Source of the DNA: 79-D21 sp964521575
GTDB lineage: Bacteria; Synergistota; Synergistia; Synergistales; 79-D21
Assembly: GCA_964521575.1 (NCBI GenBank)
Contig: CAZFSR010000007.1
Span: forward strand, 59,128-123,127
Direction: 5' to 3'
Length of the DNA: 64,000 nt
This document shows, one piece after another, positions 49,407 to 57,241 of the stretch. Positions within the stretch are counted from its first letter, which is position 1; every line of letters starts with the position of its first letter. A model generated the notes under the pieces. It saw nothing but the letters and a program-made list of their open reading frames with translations. It was not told where the DNA came from and searched no databases. The position numbers were made by a program, and so were the translations under genes.

Positions 49407-50266
49407 GCTCTCTCGGGGCCTCCTTGAAGGATCATTTCCAGGAATGGCGGCAAAACGAATGCAGCCTCGTGCATTTTCGAGGAATAGTATTTTGTTCCTT
49501 CGGGCGGCTGCCGGAAGGCATGCCGTGGATCGTGCACCTTGGAGGCGAGCGTGTAGGTCCAGGACCCTGTCGGGTAGGTTGGCATGATCCCCCAGCAGAG
49601 CTCGACGATCGGGAAAACTTTCTTCATTTCCAGGACCGCCGTCCTGAGGATGTCGGGGTGCCCCATGGGCGATTCCGTTTGCGAGACGACCATGCCGTCC
49701 TTGCGAAGGGCACGGTAGACGTCCCGGAAGAAAGCCTCCTCGAAAAGGCCGGCCGCGAAATCGACCGGGTCCGTGCTGTCGACGACGATCACGTCGAACT
49801 CATCCTCGTGGTCCTTTATGTAGACAAGGGCATCCATGGGACGGACTTCCACCTTCGGGTGGTCCAGGGCGCAGCTGATTGAGGGGAAAAAGCGCCTGGA
49901 GGCCTCGATGACCTGTTCGTCGATATCGACGAGGGTCACCTTTTCAAGCACATCGTAGCGGACTAGCTCCCGGACGATGCCGCCGTCTCCACCTCCCACG
50001 ACCAGGACGCGCCGTGGCGACGGGTGGGAACAAAGCGCGACGTGGCTCATCATCTCGTGATAGGTGAACTCGTCCTTCTCGGTGATCATTATGGCACCGT
50101 CCAGGGCCATGAGATTACCGTATTGTTCCGTGTTCACGACGAGGAGGTGCTGGTAAGGGGTCTGGACGTTGAGGAGGACATCGTTGATCCGCAGCCCCAG
50201 CCGCATGTCCGGGGTCTGGTACTCGGTAAACCAGAGATCGGTTTCACGGCGTGCCATCGGTTCCAT
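49403..50266 (-). CDS. speE: Polyamine aminopropyltransferase (spermidine synthase)
   Basis: Transfers an aminopropyl group to putrescine. LDGAIMITEKDEFTYHEMMSHVAL (gatekeeping loop), VLVVGGGDGGIVREL (SAM-like site), LVDIDEQVIEASRRFF, and VIVVDSTDPVDFAAGLFEEAFF are diagnostic. 287 residues from ATG 50266; ATG 50257 is also possible. No SpeD is in the window, so the source of decarboxylated SAM is unseen. It starts inside the end of the decarboxylase gene (8 bases before its stop is complete) and is coupled to speB. Confidence 0.93.
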   Translation of the reverse strand: MEPMARRETDLWFTEYQTPDMRLGLRINDVLLNVQTPYQHLLVVNTEQYGNLMALDGAIMITEKDEFTYHEMMSHVALCSHPSPRRVLVVGGGDGGIVRELVRYDVLEKVTLVDIDEQVIEASRRFFPSISCALDHPKVEVRPMDALVYIKDHEDEFDVIVVDSTDPVDFAAGLFEEAFFRDVYRALRKDGMVVSQTESPMGHPDILRTAVLEMKKVFPIVELCWGIMPTYPTGSWTYTLASKVHDPRHAFRQPPEGTKYYSSKMHEAAFVLPPFLEMILQGGPERA

Positions 50267-50274
50267 GGGTCGCG

Positions 50275-50757
50275 CTATTCTCCCTTCGTCCGGTAGAAAA
50301 GCGGGCAGCCGGCAAAAACACTGCCGCACTGCTCCACCACGTGGTCGACTGCCTTGACCTTGACTTCCCTGAGAGCCAGCTTCCGCATCTCGAATGCCTC
50401 CCGGACCATTTCTTCGACCTTTCGGGCCGCTTCGTCCGCGGAACAGAAACCGGAATACTCCATGATCATGCCGAAGCTATCGGGATCTTCCGGAACTCCT
50501 ACACCGATGGCGGCAGCGATCCTTTCCCCCGGCACGTCGCTGGAAATAGACCCGTAGGCGATCGGCAGGAGGCTGCCGAAAGGCATTTCCATCCTGGGGA
50601 CGAACTGGCACCGGGGCGGCAAGACGCTGGAAACCCTCAGAAGGTTCATATTGCCGACTCCGGCTTCCAAGAGCCCCGCGTCGAACGCGGTCAGCTTTTT
50701 CTCTCCTTCTCCTTTTCCCACGACCAGGGTGTACAGGCCAGGAGTTTCAATCATCAT
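50275..50757 (-). CDS. pdaD: Pyruvoyl-dependent arginine decarboxylase
   Basis: 160-residue proenzyme. The self-cleavage site is LLRVSSVLPP, with cleavage between Ser43 and Ser44, leaving a pyruvoyl group on the second chain. PFGSLLPIAYGSISSD and GFCSADEAARKVEEMVREAFEMR follow as in the family. It makes agmatine from arginine and heads the operon with speE and speB. AAGGAGG lies 6 bases upstream of ATG 50757. Its promoter has an 11-base G tract in the spacer. Confidence 0.93.
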   Translation of the reverse strand: MMIETPGLYTLVVGKGEGEKKLTAFDAGLLEAGVGNMNLLRVSSVLPPRCQFVPRMEMPFGSLLPIAYGSISSDVPGERIAAAIGVGVPEDPDSFGMIMEYSGFCSADEAARKVEEMVREAFEMRKLALREVKVKAVDHVVEQCGSVFAGCPLFYRTKGE

Positions 50758-50770
50758 GGGAGTCCTCCTT

Positions 50771-50803
50771 AAAAAACAGATGGTCCCGATTGGGCTTCGG
50801 GAC
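50771..50803 (-). promoter_or_regulatory. Leader hairpin and T tract upstream of pdaD
   Basis: On the minus strand GTCCCGA (50803-50797) pairs with TCGGGAC (50789-50783) with a 7-base loop; CATCTG separates it from TTTTTT (50776-50771), which runs straight into the AAGGAGG ribosome binding site. It resembles a weak intrinsic terminator inside the 5' leader, though the 6-base gap before the T run is longer than usual. Confidence 0.45.
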
Positions 50804-50816
50804 TAGGGCGAAATCC

Positions 50817-50844
50817 ATTATATCGGACCCCCCCCCCCTGTCAA
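50817..50844 (-). promoter_or_regulatory. Consensus promoter of the pdaD-speE-speB operon with poly-G spacer
   Basis: On the minus strand a perfect TTGACA (50844-50839) and a perfect TATAAT (50822-50817) are 16 bases apart. Eleven of the 16 spacer bases are one unbroken G run. Spacer length sets sigma-70 promoter strength, with 17 optimal, so gain or loss of single Gs by slippage would shift output. Expected start near 50810. Confidence 0.9.
50828..50838. repeat. Homopolymeric C/G tract, 11 bases
   Basis: Eleven consecutive C on the plus strand (G on the minus strand), the longest homopolymer I noticed in the window, lying wholly within the -35/-10 spacer of the pdaD promoter. Confidence 0.95.
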
Positions 50845-50911
50845 TCGAATGGCGGAAAAAAATAAGGCCGGATGAGGATAAGGTGGGTTATGTTAAGGGA
50901 AAAAGCAAAAA

Positions 50912-51976
50912 TCAGGCACTTCCGTTTTGCTTGGAACAGAGTGCCTTCAGGACCGGGGCTAGGACTTCTTCAAGGTTGGCTGGATCTGCGGTTGCGATCG
51001 GTTTGCCGTGTGAAAAAAGGATGAAGCCGCTAGGGGAACCCGATATGCCGAAATCGGCATGAGCGGCTTCCCGGGGGCCATTGACCTCACATCCCATCAC
51101 TGCAACGCAAAATCCGTCCGGGAGTCCGGAAAGACTTGGAAGGATTCTTCGGACAAGGGCTTGGACATCGATTCTTCTTCTTCCACAGGTTGGGCAGGAA
51201 ATCAGGTCAAATCCCCTTCGACGGATTTCCAGGGCGTTCAGGATCGAATACCCGGTTTGCACCTCTTCCACTGAAGGGGCCGTCAAGCTGACCCGGATCG
51301 TGTCACCGATCCCCTGGTTCAGGAGAATGCCAATACCGGCCGAGTTTTTCACCACGCCACGAAGGTCAGGTCCAGCCTCGGTGATCCCGATATGGAGGGG
51401 ATATGGATATCGTTCGGACAATAGGGAGTTTGCCCGAACGGTTTCCGGAATGGAGGTGGATTTCGCGGAAAGGATAACGTTCTCAAACCGGTGTCTGAGG
51501 AGGTACTCCAATTGGGTTTCGACGGCCTTGACCAGGGCCAGGGCCCTGTCTCCCCCAGTTTCGGCCAGCTGCTGCCCGGAAAGCGAACCCCCGTTTGCAC
51601 CGATACGGACCACCGCGCCGCGTTCGGCTGCGAGGTGGAGTATCTCGGCGAGACGCTCAGGGCTTCCCATGTTACCGGGATTGATGCGGATCGCGGGAAC
51701 TCCGGCCTTGAGGCTCAGCAGCGCGAGGTCGGGGTTGAAATGGATGTCGGCCATGAGTGGGACTTCCGCCTGGAGGACGAGTTCTTCGAGGGCTTTCGCC
51801 TTCGAGGCTTCGGGAAAGGCGACACGAACCAGCTCGCAACCTGCCGACGCGAGGGCACGGGTTTCGCTGAGGCAACCCTGCAGGTCATCCAGTGGGGTCT
51901 TGAGCATGCTTTCCACTCGGACAGGGTTGTTGCCCCCAATCGCTAGATTTTTGACCGAAACGCTCTTGATGGACAT
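50912..51976 (-). CDS. ispG: 4-hydroxy-3-methylbut-2-enyl diphosphate synthase
   Basis: Iron-sulfur enzyme of the MEP pathway. PLMADIHFNPDLALLS, AIRINPGNMGS, VRIGANGGSL, the LHIGITEAGP segment, and the 4Fe-4S ligands in SCPTCGR and VMGCEVNGPREA are visible. ATG 51976 is preceded by GAGGAC; the frame continues upstream over rseP without similarity. 354 residues. It is the last gene of the cdsA-dxr-rseP-ispG run, a common order. Confidence 0.95.
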   Translation of the reverse strand: MSIKSVSVKNLAIGGNNPVRVESMLKTPLDDLQGCLSETRALASAGCELVRVAFPEASKAKALEELVLQAEVPLMADIHFNPDLALLSLKAGVPAIRINPGNMGSPERLAEILHLAAERGAVVRIGANGGSLSGQQLAETGGDRALALVKAVETQLEYLLRHRFENVILSAKSTSIPETVRANSLLSERYPYPLHIGITEAGPDLRGVVKNSAGIGILLNQGIGDTIRVSLTAPSVEEVQTGYSILNALEIRRRGFDLISCPTCGRRRIDVQALVRRILPSLSGLPDGFCVAVMGCEVNGPREAAHADFGISGSPSGFILFSHGKPIATADPANLEEVLAPVLKALCSKQNGSA

Positions 51977-52005
51977 GTCCTCGGTCCTCCCGGCGGTTTC
52001 GGCGA

Positions 52006-53043
52006 TCAGGGCCGTGCCAGGCGGAGAATGTCCTTCCAGGTGACGTAGACGATCAGCGCAAGGAGGAGTGCAAAACCCGCGACATGGATGAGGTTCTCCC
52101 ATTTTGCGGGAAGGCGGCGCCCTGTCAACATCTCCCCGATAAGGAAAAATAGCCGTCCCCCGTCGAGGGCCGGGAAAGGGAAAAGGTTCAGGATGCCGAG
52201 GTTAAGGTTGATGACGGCCAGGAAGGAGATGAACGACCACCATCCCTGCCTTGCTGCATCGCCAGCCATGGAGGCAATTCCGACGGGCCCGGCAAACTCC
52301 ACGCTTTGCTTGCCGAAGGCCCATGTCCACAACCCCCGCAGGATGGAAACCGTCATTTCCCAGGCCGTGCCGACCGATCGGAAGATGGCTTCAGGCAGGG
52401 GGTAGCGGACATTCCGGGGCCGGATGCCCAGAAGGGGAACTCCGAACTTTGGGTCCTTCTCTACCCGAACGGAAAAGGTCAGGATTTGTCCCTTCCTCTC
52501 GACCAGAAGGCTGACCGGGCCCTTGGGGGCTTCTGAACGGAGCGCCGAAGACATGGAATCCCAGCTTGTAACCGTCTTCCCGTTGATTGACAGAATGCGG
52601 TCGCCTTCGAGGAGCCCGATCCTTTCCGCAGGGTATCCGCTCATCGTCGAACCCACGGTGGCCGAGCGCACGTCAAGCACCCCGTGGAAGGCTAAAAGAG
52701 CTGTCGTCAGGATGATCGCGAGAAGGATGTTGAAAAAAGGGCCTCCGGCAAGAATGGCGAAACGCTGCAAAGGACTCTTGCAGGGATAGGTCCTTTCGGC
52801 TGGGGCGCTCTCCCCCTCCTGTTCCTCCTCCATCCCGGCAAGCCGGACAAAACCCCCGATGGGGAAAGCGCGAATCGAGTAGAGAGTTTCTCCGCGCCTT
52901 TTCTGGAAAAAGGCGGGTCCCATCCCGAAGGCGAACTCGTAAACCTTGACTCCGAAACGAATGGAGAAAAGGAAGTGACCGAGCTCGTGGATGATGACGC
53001 TGATACCGATGACGAGCAGGAAAGAGAGAAGACTGACGATCAA
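52006..53043 (-). CDS. rseP: Site-2 intramembrane zinc metalloprotease RseP/RasP
   Basis: HELGH at residues 19-23 in the first membrane helix, a PDZ domain (about 125-205, GLLEGDRILSINGKTV), and NLFPFPALDGGR with the third metal ligand near 290. About four membrane segments. Such proteases cleave anti-sigma factors and signal-peptide remnants. The start is TTG 53043, overlapping the dxr stop as TTGA, with GAGGAGG 8 bases upstream. Confidence 0.93.
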   Translation of the reverse strand: MIVSLLSFLLVIGISVIIHELGHFLFSIRFGVKVYEFAFGMGPAFFQKRRGETLYSIRAFPIGGFVRLAGMEEEQEGESAPAERTYPCKSPLQRFAILAGGPFFNILLAIILTTALLAFHGVLDVRSATVGSTMSGYPAERIGLLEGDRILSINGKTVTSWDSMSSALRSEAPKGPVSLLVERKGQILTFSVRVEKDPKFGVPLLGIRPRNVRYPLPEAIFRSVGTAWEMTVSILRGLWTWAFGKQSVEFAGPVGIASMAGDAARQGWWSFISFLAVINLNLGILNLFPFPALDGGRLFFLIGEMLTGRRLPAKWENLIHVAGFALLLALIVYVTWKDILRLARP

Positions 53044-54239
53044 GAGGTTGACCTCCTCAGGGGTCCTGGAATGCGAAGGATTTCAAGAGCCTTTCTTCTG
53101 GACCATTCCATTATAGCGATTGCATCTTCCGCTGAATTCGGGGCTGAGCCGGCAAAGGAGCTGAGTACTTCTTCGATGAGTCGGGGGATTCCCGGGAATG
53201 GGATTTTTTCCTCAAGAAAGGCCATGACCGCGATCTCGTCTGCGCCGACCAGGATGGCAGGTGCCGCTCCTCCGCTTCGGGCGGCTTGCACCGCAAGGGA
53301 AAGGCAAGGGAAGCGTTGAAGGTCGGGAGGTTCGAAAGAAAGCGACAAGCTTTCCAGAGAGGGGAATTCCAGGTTCAGCCCCTTCAGGTCCAGTCTTTCG
53401 GGAAACGCGAGCGAGACTGCCGCGGGAATCCGCATGTCCGGGTTTGAAAGCAGCCATTTCATGGTGCCGTCCGAAAAAAGGGCCATACCGTGAACCAGGG
53501 ACTGCGGGTGGACAAGTGCCCGGACCCTGTCGGCAGGGAGAGAGAAAAGTTGCATGGCTTCCAGAATCTCTAATCCCTTGTTCATCAAGGTGGCGCTGTC
53601 GATCGTGATCTTGGAGCCCATGGCCCACACGGGATGGTTCAGGGCCATTTTCGGTGTGGCTTTTTCCAGCTCCTGAAAGCCTATTGTCCTGAAAGGGCCT
53701 CCGGAAGCCGTCAGAACGATTTCCCTGACGCTTTGTGTTTCTTCGCCCGCGAGACATTGCCATACGGCGTTGTGTTCGCTGTCCAGCGGCCTCAGTTGGC
53801 TTTTTTCTGCGACGAGAGGCATGACCCATGGGCCTGCAATAACCAGGCTTTCCTTGTTTGCAAGGGAAACCGTTTTCCCTTCATGAAGAGTGGCCATGAG
53901 CGCGGGTATGGCCGCCGTTCCCGATGAGGCGAACACGACATGGCCGGCCTTGGGAAAAAGGGCTGCTTCCTCGAGGGCAGAAGGGCCGGCGAGTACTCTG
54001 ATCGATGCCGGCAAGAGGGATTCCAGCCTGCGGGCGGCTTCAGGGTCCGCCATGGCCACAAGGCTGGGAGAAAATTCCAAAGCCAATTTAGCCATTTTGG
54101 AGACGTTTCCGAAACCCGCCAGGGTGACGACGGGGAAACGGTCCGGGTACTTCCTGCAAATGTCCAGGACAGAGGTGCCGACACTTCCCGTTGCCCCGAT
54201 CACGGCAATCCCGCGTGGAAGGATGCCAGGTCGGGTCAA
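53040..54239 (-). CDS. dxr: 1-deoxy-D-xylulose-5-phosphate reductoisomerase
   Basis: Second MEP enzyme. NADPH motif VIGATGSVGTSVLD, KESLVIAG, PLDSEHNAVWQCL, LTASGGPFR, HPVWAMGSKITIDSATLMNKGLE and HPQSLVHGMALFSDGT are all present. 399 residues. Start is TTG 54239 overlapping the cdsA stop (TTGA) with GAGGTG 8 bases upstream. Sits between cdsA and rseP. Confidence 0.95.
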   Translation of the reverse strand: MTRPGILPRGIAVIGATGSVGTSVLDICRKYPDRFPVVTLAGFGNVSKMAKLALEFSPSLVAMADPEAARRLESLLPASIRVLAGPSALEEAALFPKAGHVVFASSGTAAIPALMATLHEGKTVSLANKESLVIAGPWVMPLVAEKSQLRPLDSEHNAVWQCLAGEETQSVREIVLTASGGPFRTIGFQELEKATPKMALNHPVWAMGSKITIDSATLMNKGLEILEAMQLFSLPADRVRALVHPQSLVHGMALFSDGTMKWLLSNPDMRIPAAVSLAFPERLDLKGLNLEFPSLESLSLSFEPPDLQRFPCLSLAVQAARSGGAAPAILVGADEIAVMAFLEEKIPFPGIPRLIEEVLSSFAGSAPNSAEDAIAIMEWSRRKALEILRIPGPLRRSTS

Positions 54240-55063
54240 TGCCAGATCACCTCGAAGATCAGGAAGGCGAGAGTGGCGTTAACGAGAATGCTGTCGAAAC
54301 GGTCAAGCATTCCTCCGTGGCCGGGAATCAGTTTCCCCGCATCCTTCACTCCCGCTTCTCTTTTGAGAAGCGATTCCCCGAGGTCTCCGATCTGGCCGGC
54401 AAGGCCGCAAAGAAGCCCCAACAGAAGGAGAGGGAAGGGGGGAAACTGCCAGGCGAAGGCAAGGAGTCCTGCGCAAAAAAGGCTCCCGGCGACTCCGGCG
54501 GCAAAACCTTCCCATGTTTTTTTCGGGCTCACGTTTTCGCAGAGATAGGTCCTGCCCCACCGGACTCCGACAAGGTAGGCCGTTACGTCGCAGCTCCACG
54601 TGCAGGCGAAGAGGGTGATCAGGAGCATGGTTCCCCAGGGTTCCGCCCTGAGAAGGACCAGGAATGTCCAGGGGAGGGCGATGAAAATCAAACCGACCAG
54701 CGTGCCCCCCATGTTAGCGATGGCATGGCTGTTCAGGAGTACCTGGCGGCGGATGATTTCGATGCACAGGACAAGAAATGGGATAAGGGCGGTTATGGCC
54801 AGGATGGCCGCGGAGCTGAAGTTCATGGTTGCCGCTGCGATGAGGAGGAGCGCGGAAATGAAGCCAAGTCCTCGCGTGGCTTTCACCTTGACAGAGAGAA
54901 GATTGTAGAACTCCCACAGCGAGATCATCGCAATCAGGGTTACGATGAAGGACCAGTATACCCCGCCAAGAAGGATGCCTCCCAGTATGGCCAGCACCAC
55001 GAAGGCCCCGCTCAAGGCTCTAATGACGATCTCGCTGCCGAATGTTCGGCTAGACGGATCCAT
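54236..55063 (-). CDS. cdsA: Phosphatidate cytidylyltransferase
   Basis: Integral membrane enzyme making CDP-diacylglycerol. Multiple hydrophobic segments across 275 residues and the C-terminal signature GDLGESLLKREAGVKDAGKLIPGHGGMLDRFDS with the conserved Asp residues. ATG 55063 is preceded by GGGAGGG and overlaps uppS by 14 bases. uppS-cdsA-dxr-rseP is a standard order. Confidence 0.94.
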   Translation of the reverse strand: MDPSSRTFGSEIVIRALSGAFVVLAILGGILLGGVYWSFIVTLIAMISLWEFYNLLSVKVKATRGLGFISALLLIAAATMNFSSAAILAITALIPFLVLCIEIIRRQVLLNSHAIANMGGTLVGLIFIALPWTFLVLLRAEPWGTMLLITLFACTWSCDVTAYLVGVRWGRTYLCENVSPKKTWEGFAAGVAGSLFCAGLLAFAWQFPPFPLLLLGLLCGLAGQIGDLGESLLKREAGVKDAGKLIPGHGGMLDRFDSILVNATLAFLIFEVIWH

Positions 55064-55772
55064 ATCGTCTTTCCCTCCCCCCGTAGGCTTTAACGGCAGC
55101 CTCGAGATCCTCGGGGCTAAAATCCGGCCAGAGTTTTTCGGTAAAAAAGAACTCGCTGTAGGCACTTTCCCAGAGCCAAAAATTGCTCAGCCGCATTTCC
55201 CCGCTCGTCCGGATGATCAGGTCCGGATCCGGGATGTCCGGAAGATAAAGGTACTTCCTGAACGACTTTTCGTCCAGAGGGTAAATCTCGCCTGAAGACA
55301 CGGCCTTGTTGACGGCATCGAGGATTTCACTCCTGCCCCCGTAGTTGAGGCAGATGACCAGCTGCAGGCCCTGTTGAGCCTCGGTTTTGGCCTCTGCTTC
55401 GCGGATGATTTCTCGAATGTCTCCCGGGAGTTCGTCGAGCCGCCCCGCGAACCGGATCCGGGCATTCTCCGCGAGAAGCAGCTCGACCTTGCTGCGGATA
55501 TAGATACGGAAAAGACCCATGAGGCCCGAAACTTCGCTTTCCGGTCTTTTCCAGTTTTCACTGGAAAAGGCGTAGAGGGAAAGCGTCTTGATTCCCATGT
55601 CCCTTGCGGCCCTGACCGTGCGTTCCACCGCCCTGACCCCGGCATGATGTCCCATGATGCGGGGCAATCCCCTTTTCTTAGCCCACCGACCGTTTCCATC
55701 CATGATGATCGCAACATGGGAAGGGAGCCTCCCGGCTGCGGCATCCGAGGACTTAATCTCCGGTTCCTTCAT
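55050..55772 (-). CDS. uppS: Undecaprenyl diphosphate synthase
   Basis: cis-Prenyltransferase: HVAIIMDGNGRWAKKRGLPR with the catalytic Asp near residue 25, LSLYAFSSENWKRP, and DLIIRTSGEMRLSNFWLWESAYSEFFF. 240 residues. Makes the C55 lipid carrier used by MurG-, TagO- and LCP-type enzymes. It overlaps the end of udg by 20 bases. Confidence 0.96.
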   Translation of the reverse strand: MKEPEIKSSDAAAGRLPSHVAIIMDGNGRWAKKRGLPRIMGHHAGVRAVERTVRAARDMGIKTLSLYAFSSENWKRPESEVSGLMGLFRIYIRSKVELLLAENARIRFAGRLDELPGDIREIIREAEAKTEAQQGLQLVICLNYGGRSEILDAVNKAVSSGEIYPLDEKSFRKYLYLPDIPDPDLIIRTSGEMRLSNFWLWESAYSEFFFTEKLWPDFSPEDLEAAVKAYGGRERRYGSV

Positions 55773-56403
55773 TCTTCCTGACCTCGTCCCACCGTTTCTT
55801 GACCTCCCGGATGTCCTTCCAGGTCAGGTCCTTTGGGCTTCCCACCGCCCGGGACTGGTTACGGAGAAGGTAGCTCGGGTGATACATGGGAAAAACATCG
55901 ATTCCCTTCCACTTGAACCACTGGCCCCTCAGTTCTCCGATCGGGGCGGTTGTCTTGAGGATCCAGCGCGTCGGTGTGCTGCCCAGCAACACAAGCAATC
56001 GAGGCGAAACCAGGGCGATCTGGGCCTGGAGGTAAGTGTCGCAAGCCATCATTTCCTCTACGGAAGGGGTTCGGTTGCCTGGCGGCCGGCACTTGACGAC
56101 GTTCCCGATGAAAACTTCCGTGCGGTCGATTCCCGCCGCCGAAAGGATGGTCGTAAGGAGCTGTCCGGCCTTGCCGACAAAAGGCAGGCCTTGTTCGTCC
56201 TCTTCCGCTCCGGGGCCTTCGCCGATAAACATGAGGGAAGTTTCTCTCGGCCCGTCGCCGAAAACGGTGCGGTTTCGGGTTTCCGCCAAGGGACATAGGC
56301 GGCACTTTGAAACGTCGTCCTGAAGCTTGGACCACAACTGGGACCGTCTGGAGGCGATTTCTTCGGGAGAAGGGCAGATGATCGGGCTATCCTTTGTTTC
56401 CAT
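55753..56403 (-). CDS. udg: Uracil-DNA glycosylase, family 4 (Fe-S)
   Basis: Removes uracil from DNA. Cluster ligands C34 and C37 (KCRLCPL) and two later Cys (VVKCRPPGNRTPSVEEMMAC), active-site GEGPGAEEDEQGLPFVGKAG and MYHPSYLLRN. 216 residues from ATG 56403, which follows GGAGGTGG; the earlier frame start overlaps the upstream gene. The C-terminal KDIREVKK stretch is typical of the family. Confidence 0.93.
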   Translation of the reverse strand: METKDSPIICPSPEEIASRRSQLWSKLQDDVSKCRLCPLAETRNRTVFGDGPRETSLMFIGEGPGAEEDEQGLPFVGKAGQLLTTILSAAGIDRTEVFIGNVVKCRPPGNRTPSVEEMMACDTYLQAQIALVSPRLLVLLGSTPTRWILKTTAPIGELRGQWFKWKGIDVFPMYHPSYLLRNQSRAVGSPKDLTWKDIREVKKRWDEVRKNEGTGD

Positions 56404-57241
56404 GGAGTTCCACCTCCGTGACGACAACGTCAACCCCTCTCACGTCCAACCCCATGAAATAGCTGACGCTCGAGGAAATGCGGTTTTTTACGGTTTTCGC
56501 GATTTCGACCAGGTTCCTTTCTCCGAGGATTACCCCGATCTTTAGCTGCATGGTGACCCCTTCGGAGCCCGGTTTGATGCGAATTTCCTGGATGCTCTTC
56601 ACCTGGGGGGTCCGCAAGGCGACATGTCTGGCCAGGTCCTCGATAGCCTGGGGCTCGATGCGAAGGGCGCCGATGAAGCTGAAAGGAGGCCGTACGATGG
56701 TTTTTTCTCCTTCGTACTTGTTCTTTCCCTTCCAGAATACCCGGAGCTTGCCGACGAGCTTGCCGGCGAAATTCTTTCTCACCTGGACTTGGGAAACAGG
56801 GATGACATGTTGCCCCTTGACTTTCCGCTCCAGCCTCGCTCTCCTGATTTCTTCGGGCGTAGCCACATCCTCGATACGGATAACGTTCCCGGGTGGCGGC
56901 ATTCCAAGACGCCGCGCAATCTGTTCGGCCATTCCCTCCGATGTCGCGATGATCATGACCGAGCATGGCTGGGCCTCCTGAAAAAAATGCCGAATTTCCC
57001 GCCGGTGATCGGGAAACTCCATCATGGCGCGGCGAATCGCACGAACCTGATTCCTTTCGGTTTTGGCGCTCCGCCCAGAGACGATTTGTCCCTTTCGGAT
57101 CACCAGGCCGTCATCAAGAATGTAGTCGATATCCAGGTTGCGTGCCAAAACCTGCGCTCTCTGGCTTTTCCCCGTCCCTGCCTTCCCGACGAATGAAATG
57201 ACGCGAACGCCGGAAAGGGAGGGTTTCTCATCTTCCGGCAA
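56387..57241 (-). CDS. P-loop protein with C-terminal Asp23/Gls24-like domain
   Basis: I do not recognise this gene as a named protein. N-terminal half: Walker A GKAGTGKS at residues 19-26 after a beta strand, YILDDGLVIRKGQIVSGRSAK, and a possible Walker B in VMIIATSEG, a small P-loop NTPase or kinase-like fold. After a basic linker (KGKNKYEGEKT), residues about 165-284 look like an Asp23/Gls24 domain (repeated short strands, then GVILGERNLVEIAKTVKNRISSSVSYFMGLDVRGVDVVVTEVEL). Asp23 proteins in Gram-positives are cell-envelope stress proteins. The start is TTG 57241 inside the end of hisC; no ATG or GTG is available before the P-loop. Confidence 0.75.
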   Translation of the reverse strand: MPEDEKPSLSGVRVISFVGKAGTGKSQRAQVLARNLDIDYILDDGLVIRKGQIVSGRSAKTERNQVRAIRRAMMEFPDHRREIRHFFQEAQPCSVMIIATSEGMAEQIARRLGMPPPGNVIRIEDVATPEEIRRARLERKVKGQHVIPVSQVQVRKNFAGKLVGKLRVFWKGKNKYEGEKTIVRPPFSFIGALRIEPQAIEDLARHVALRTPQVKSIQEIRIKPGSEGVTMQLKIGVILGERNLVEIAKTVKNRISSSVSYFMGLDVRGVDVVVTEVELHGNKG

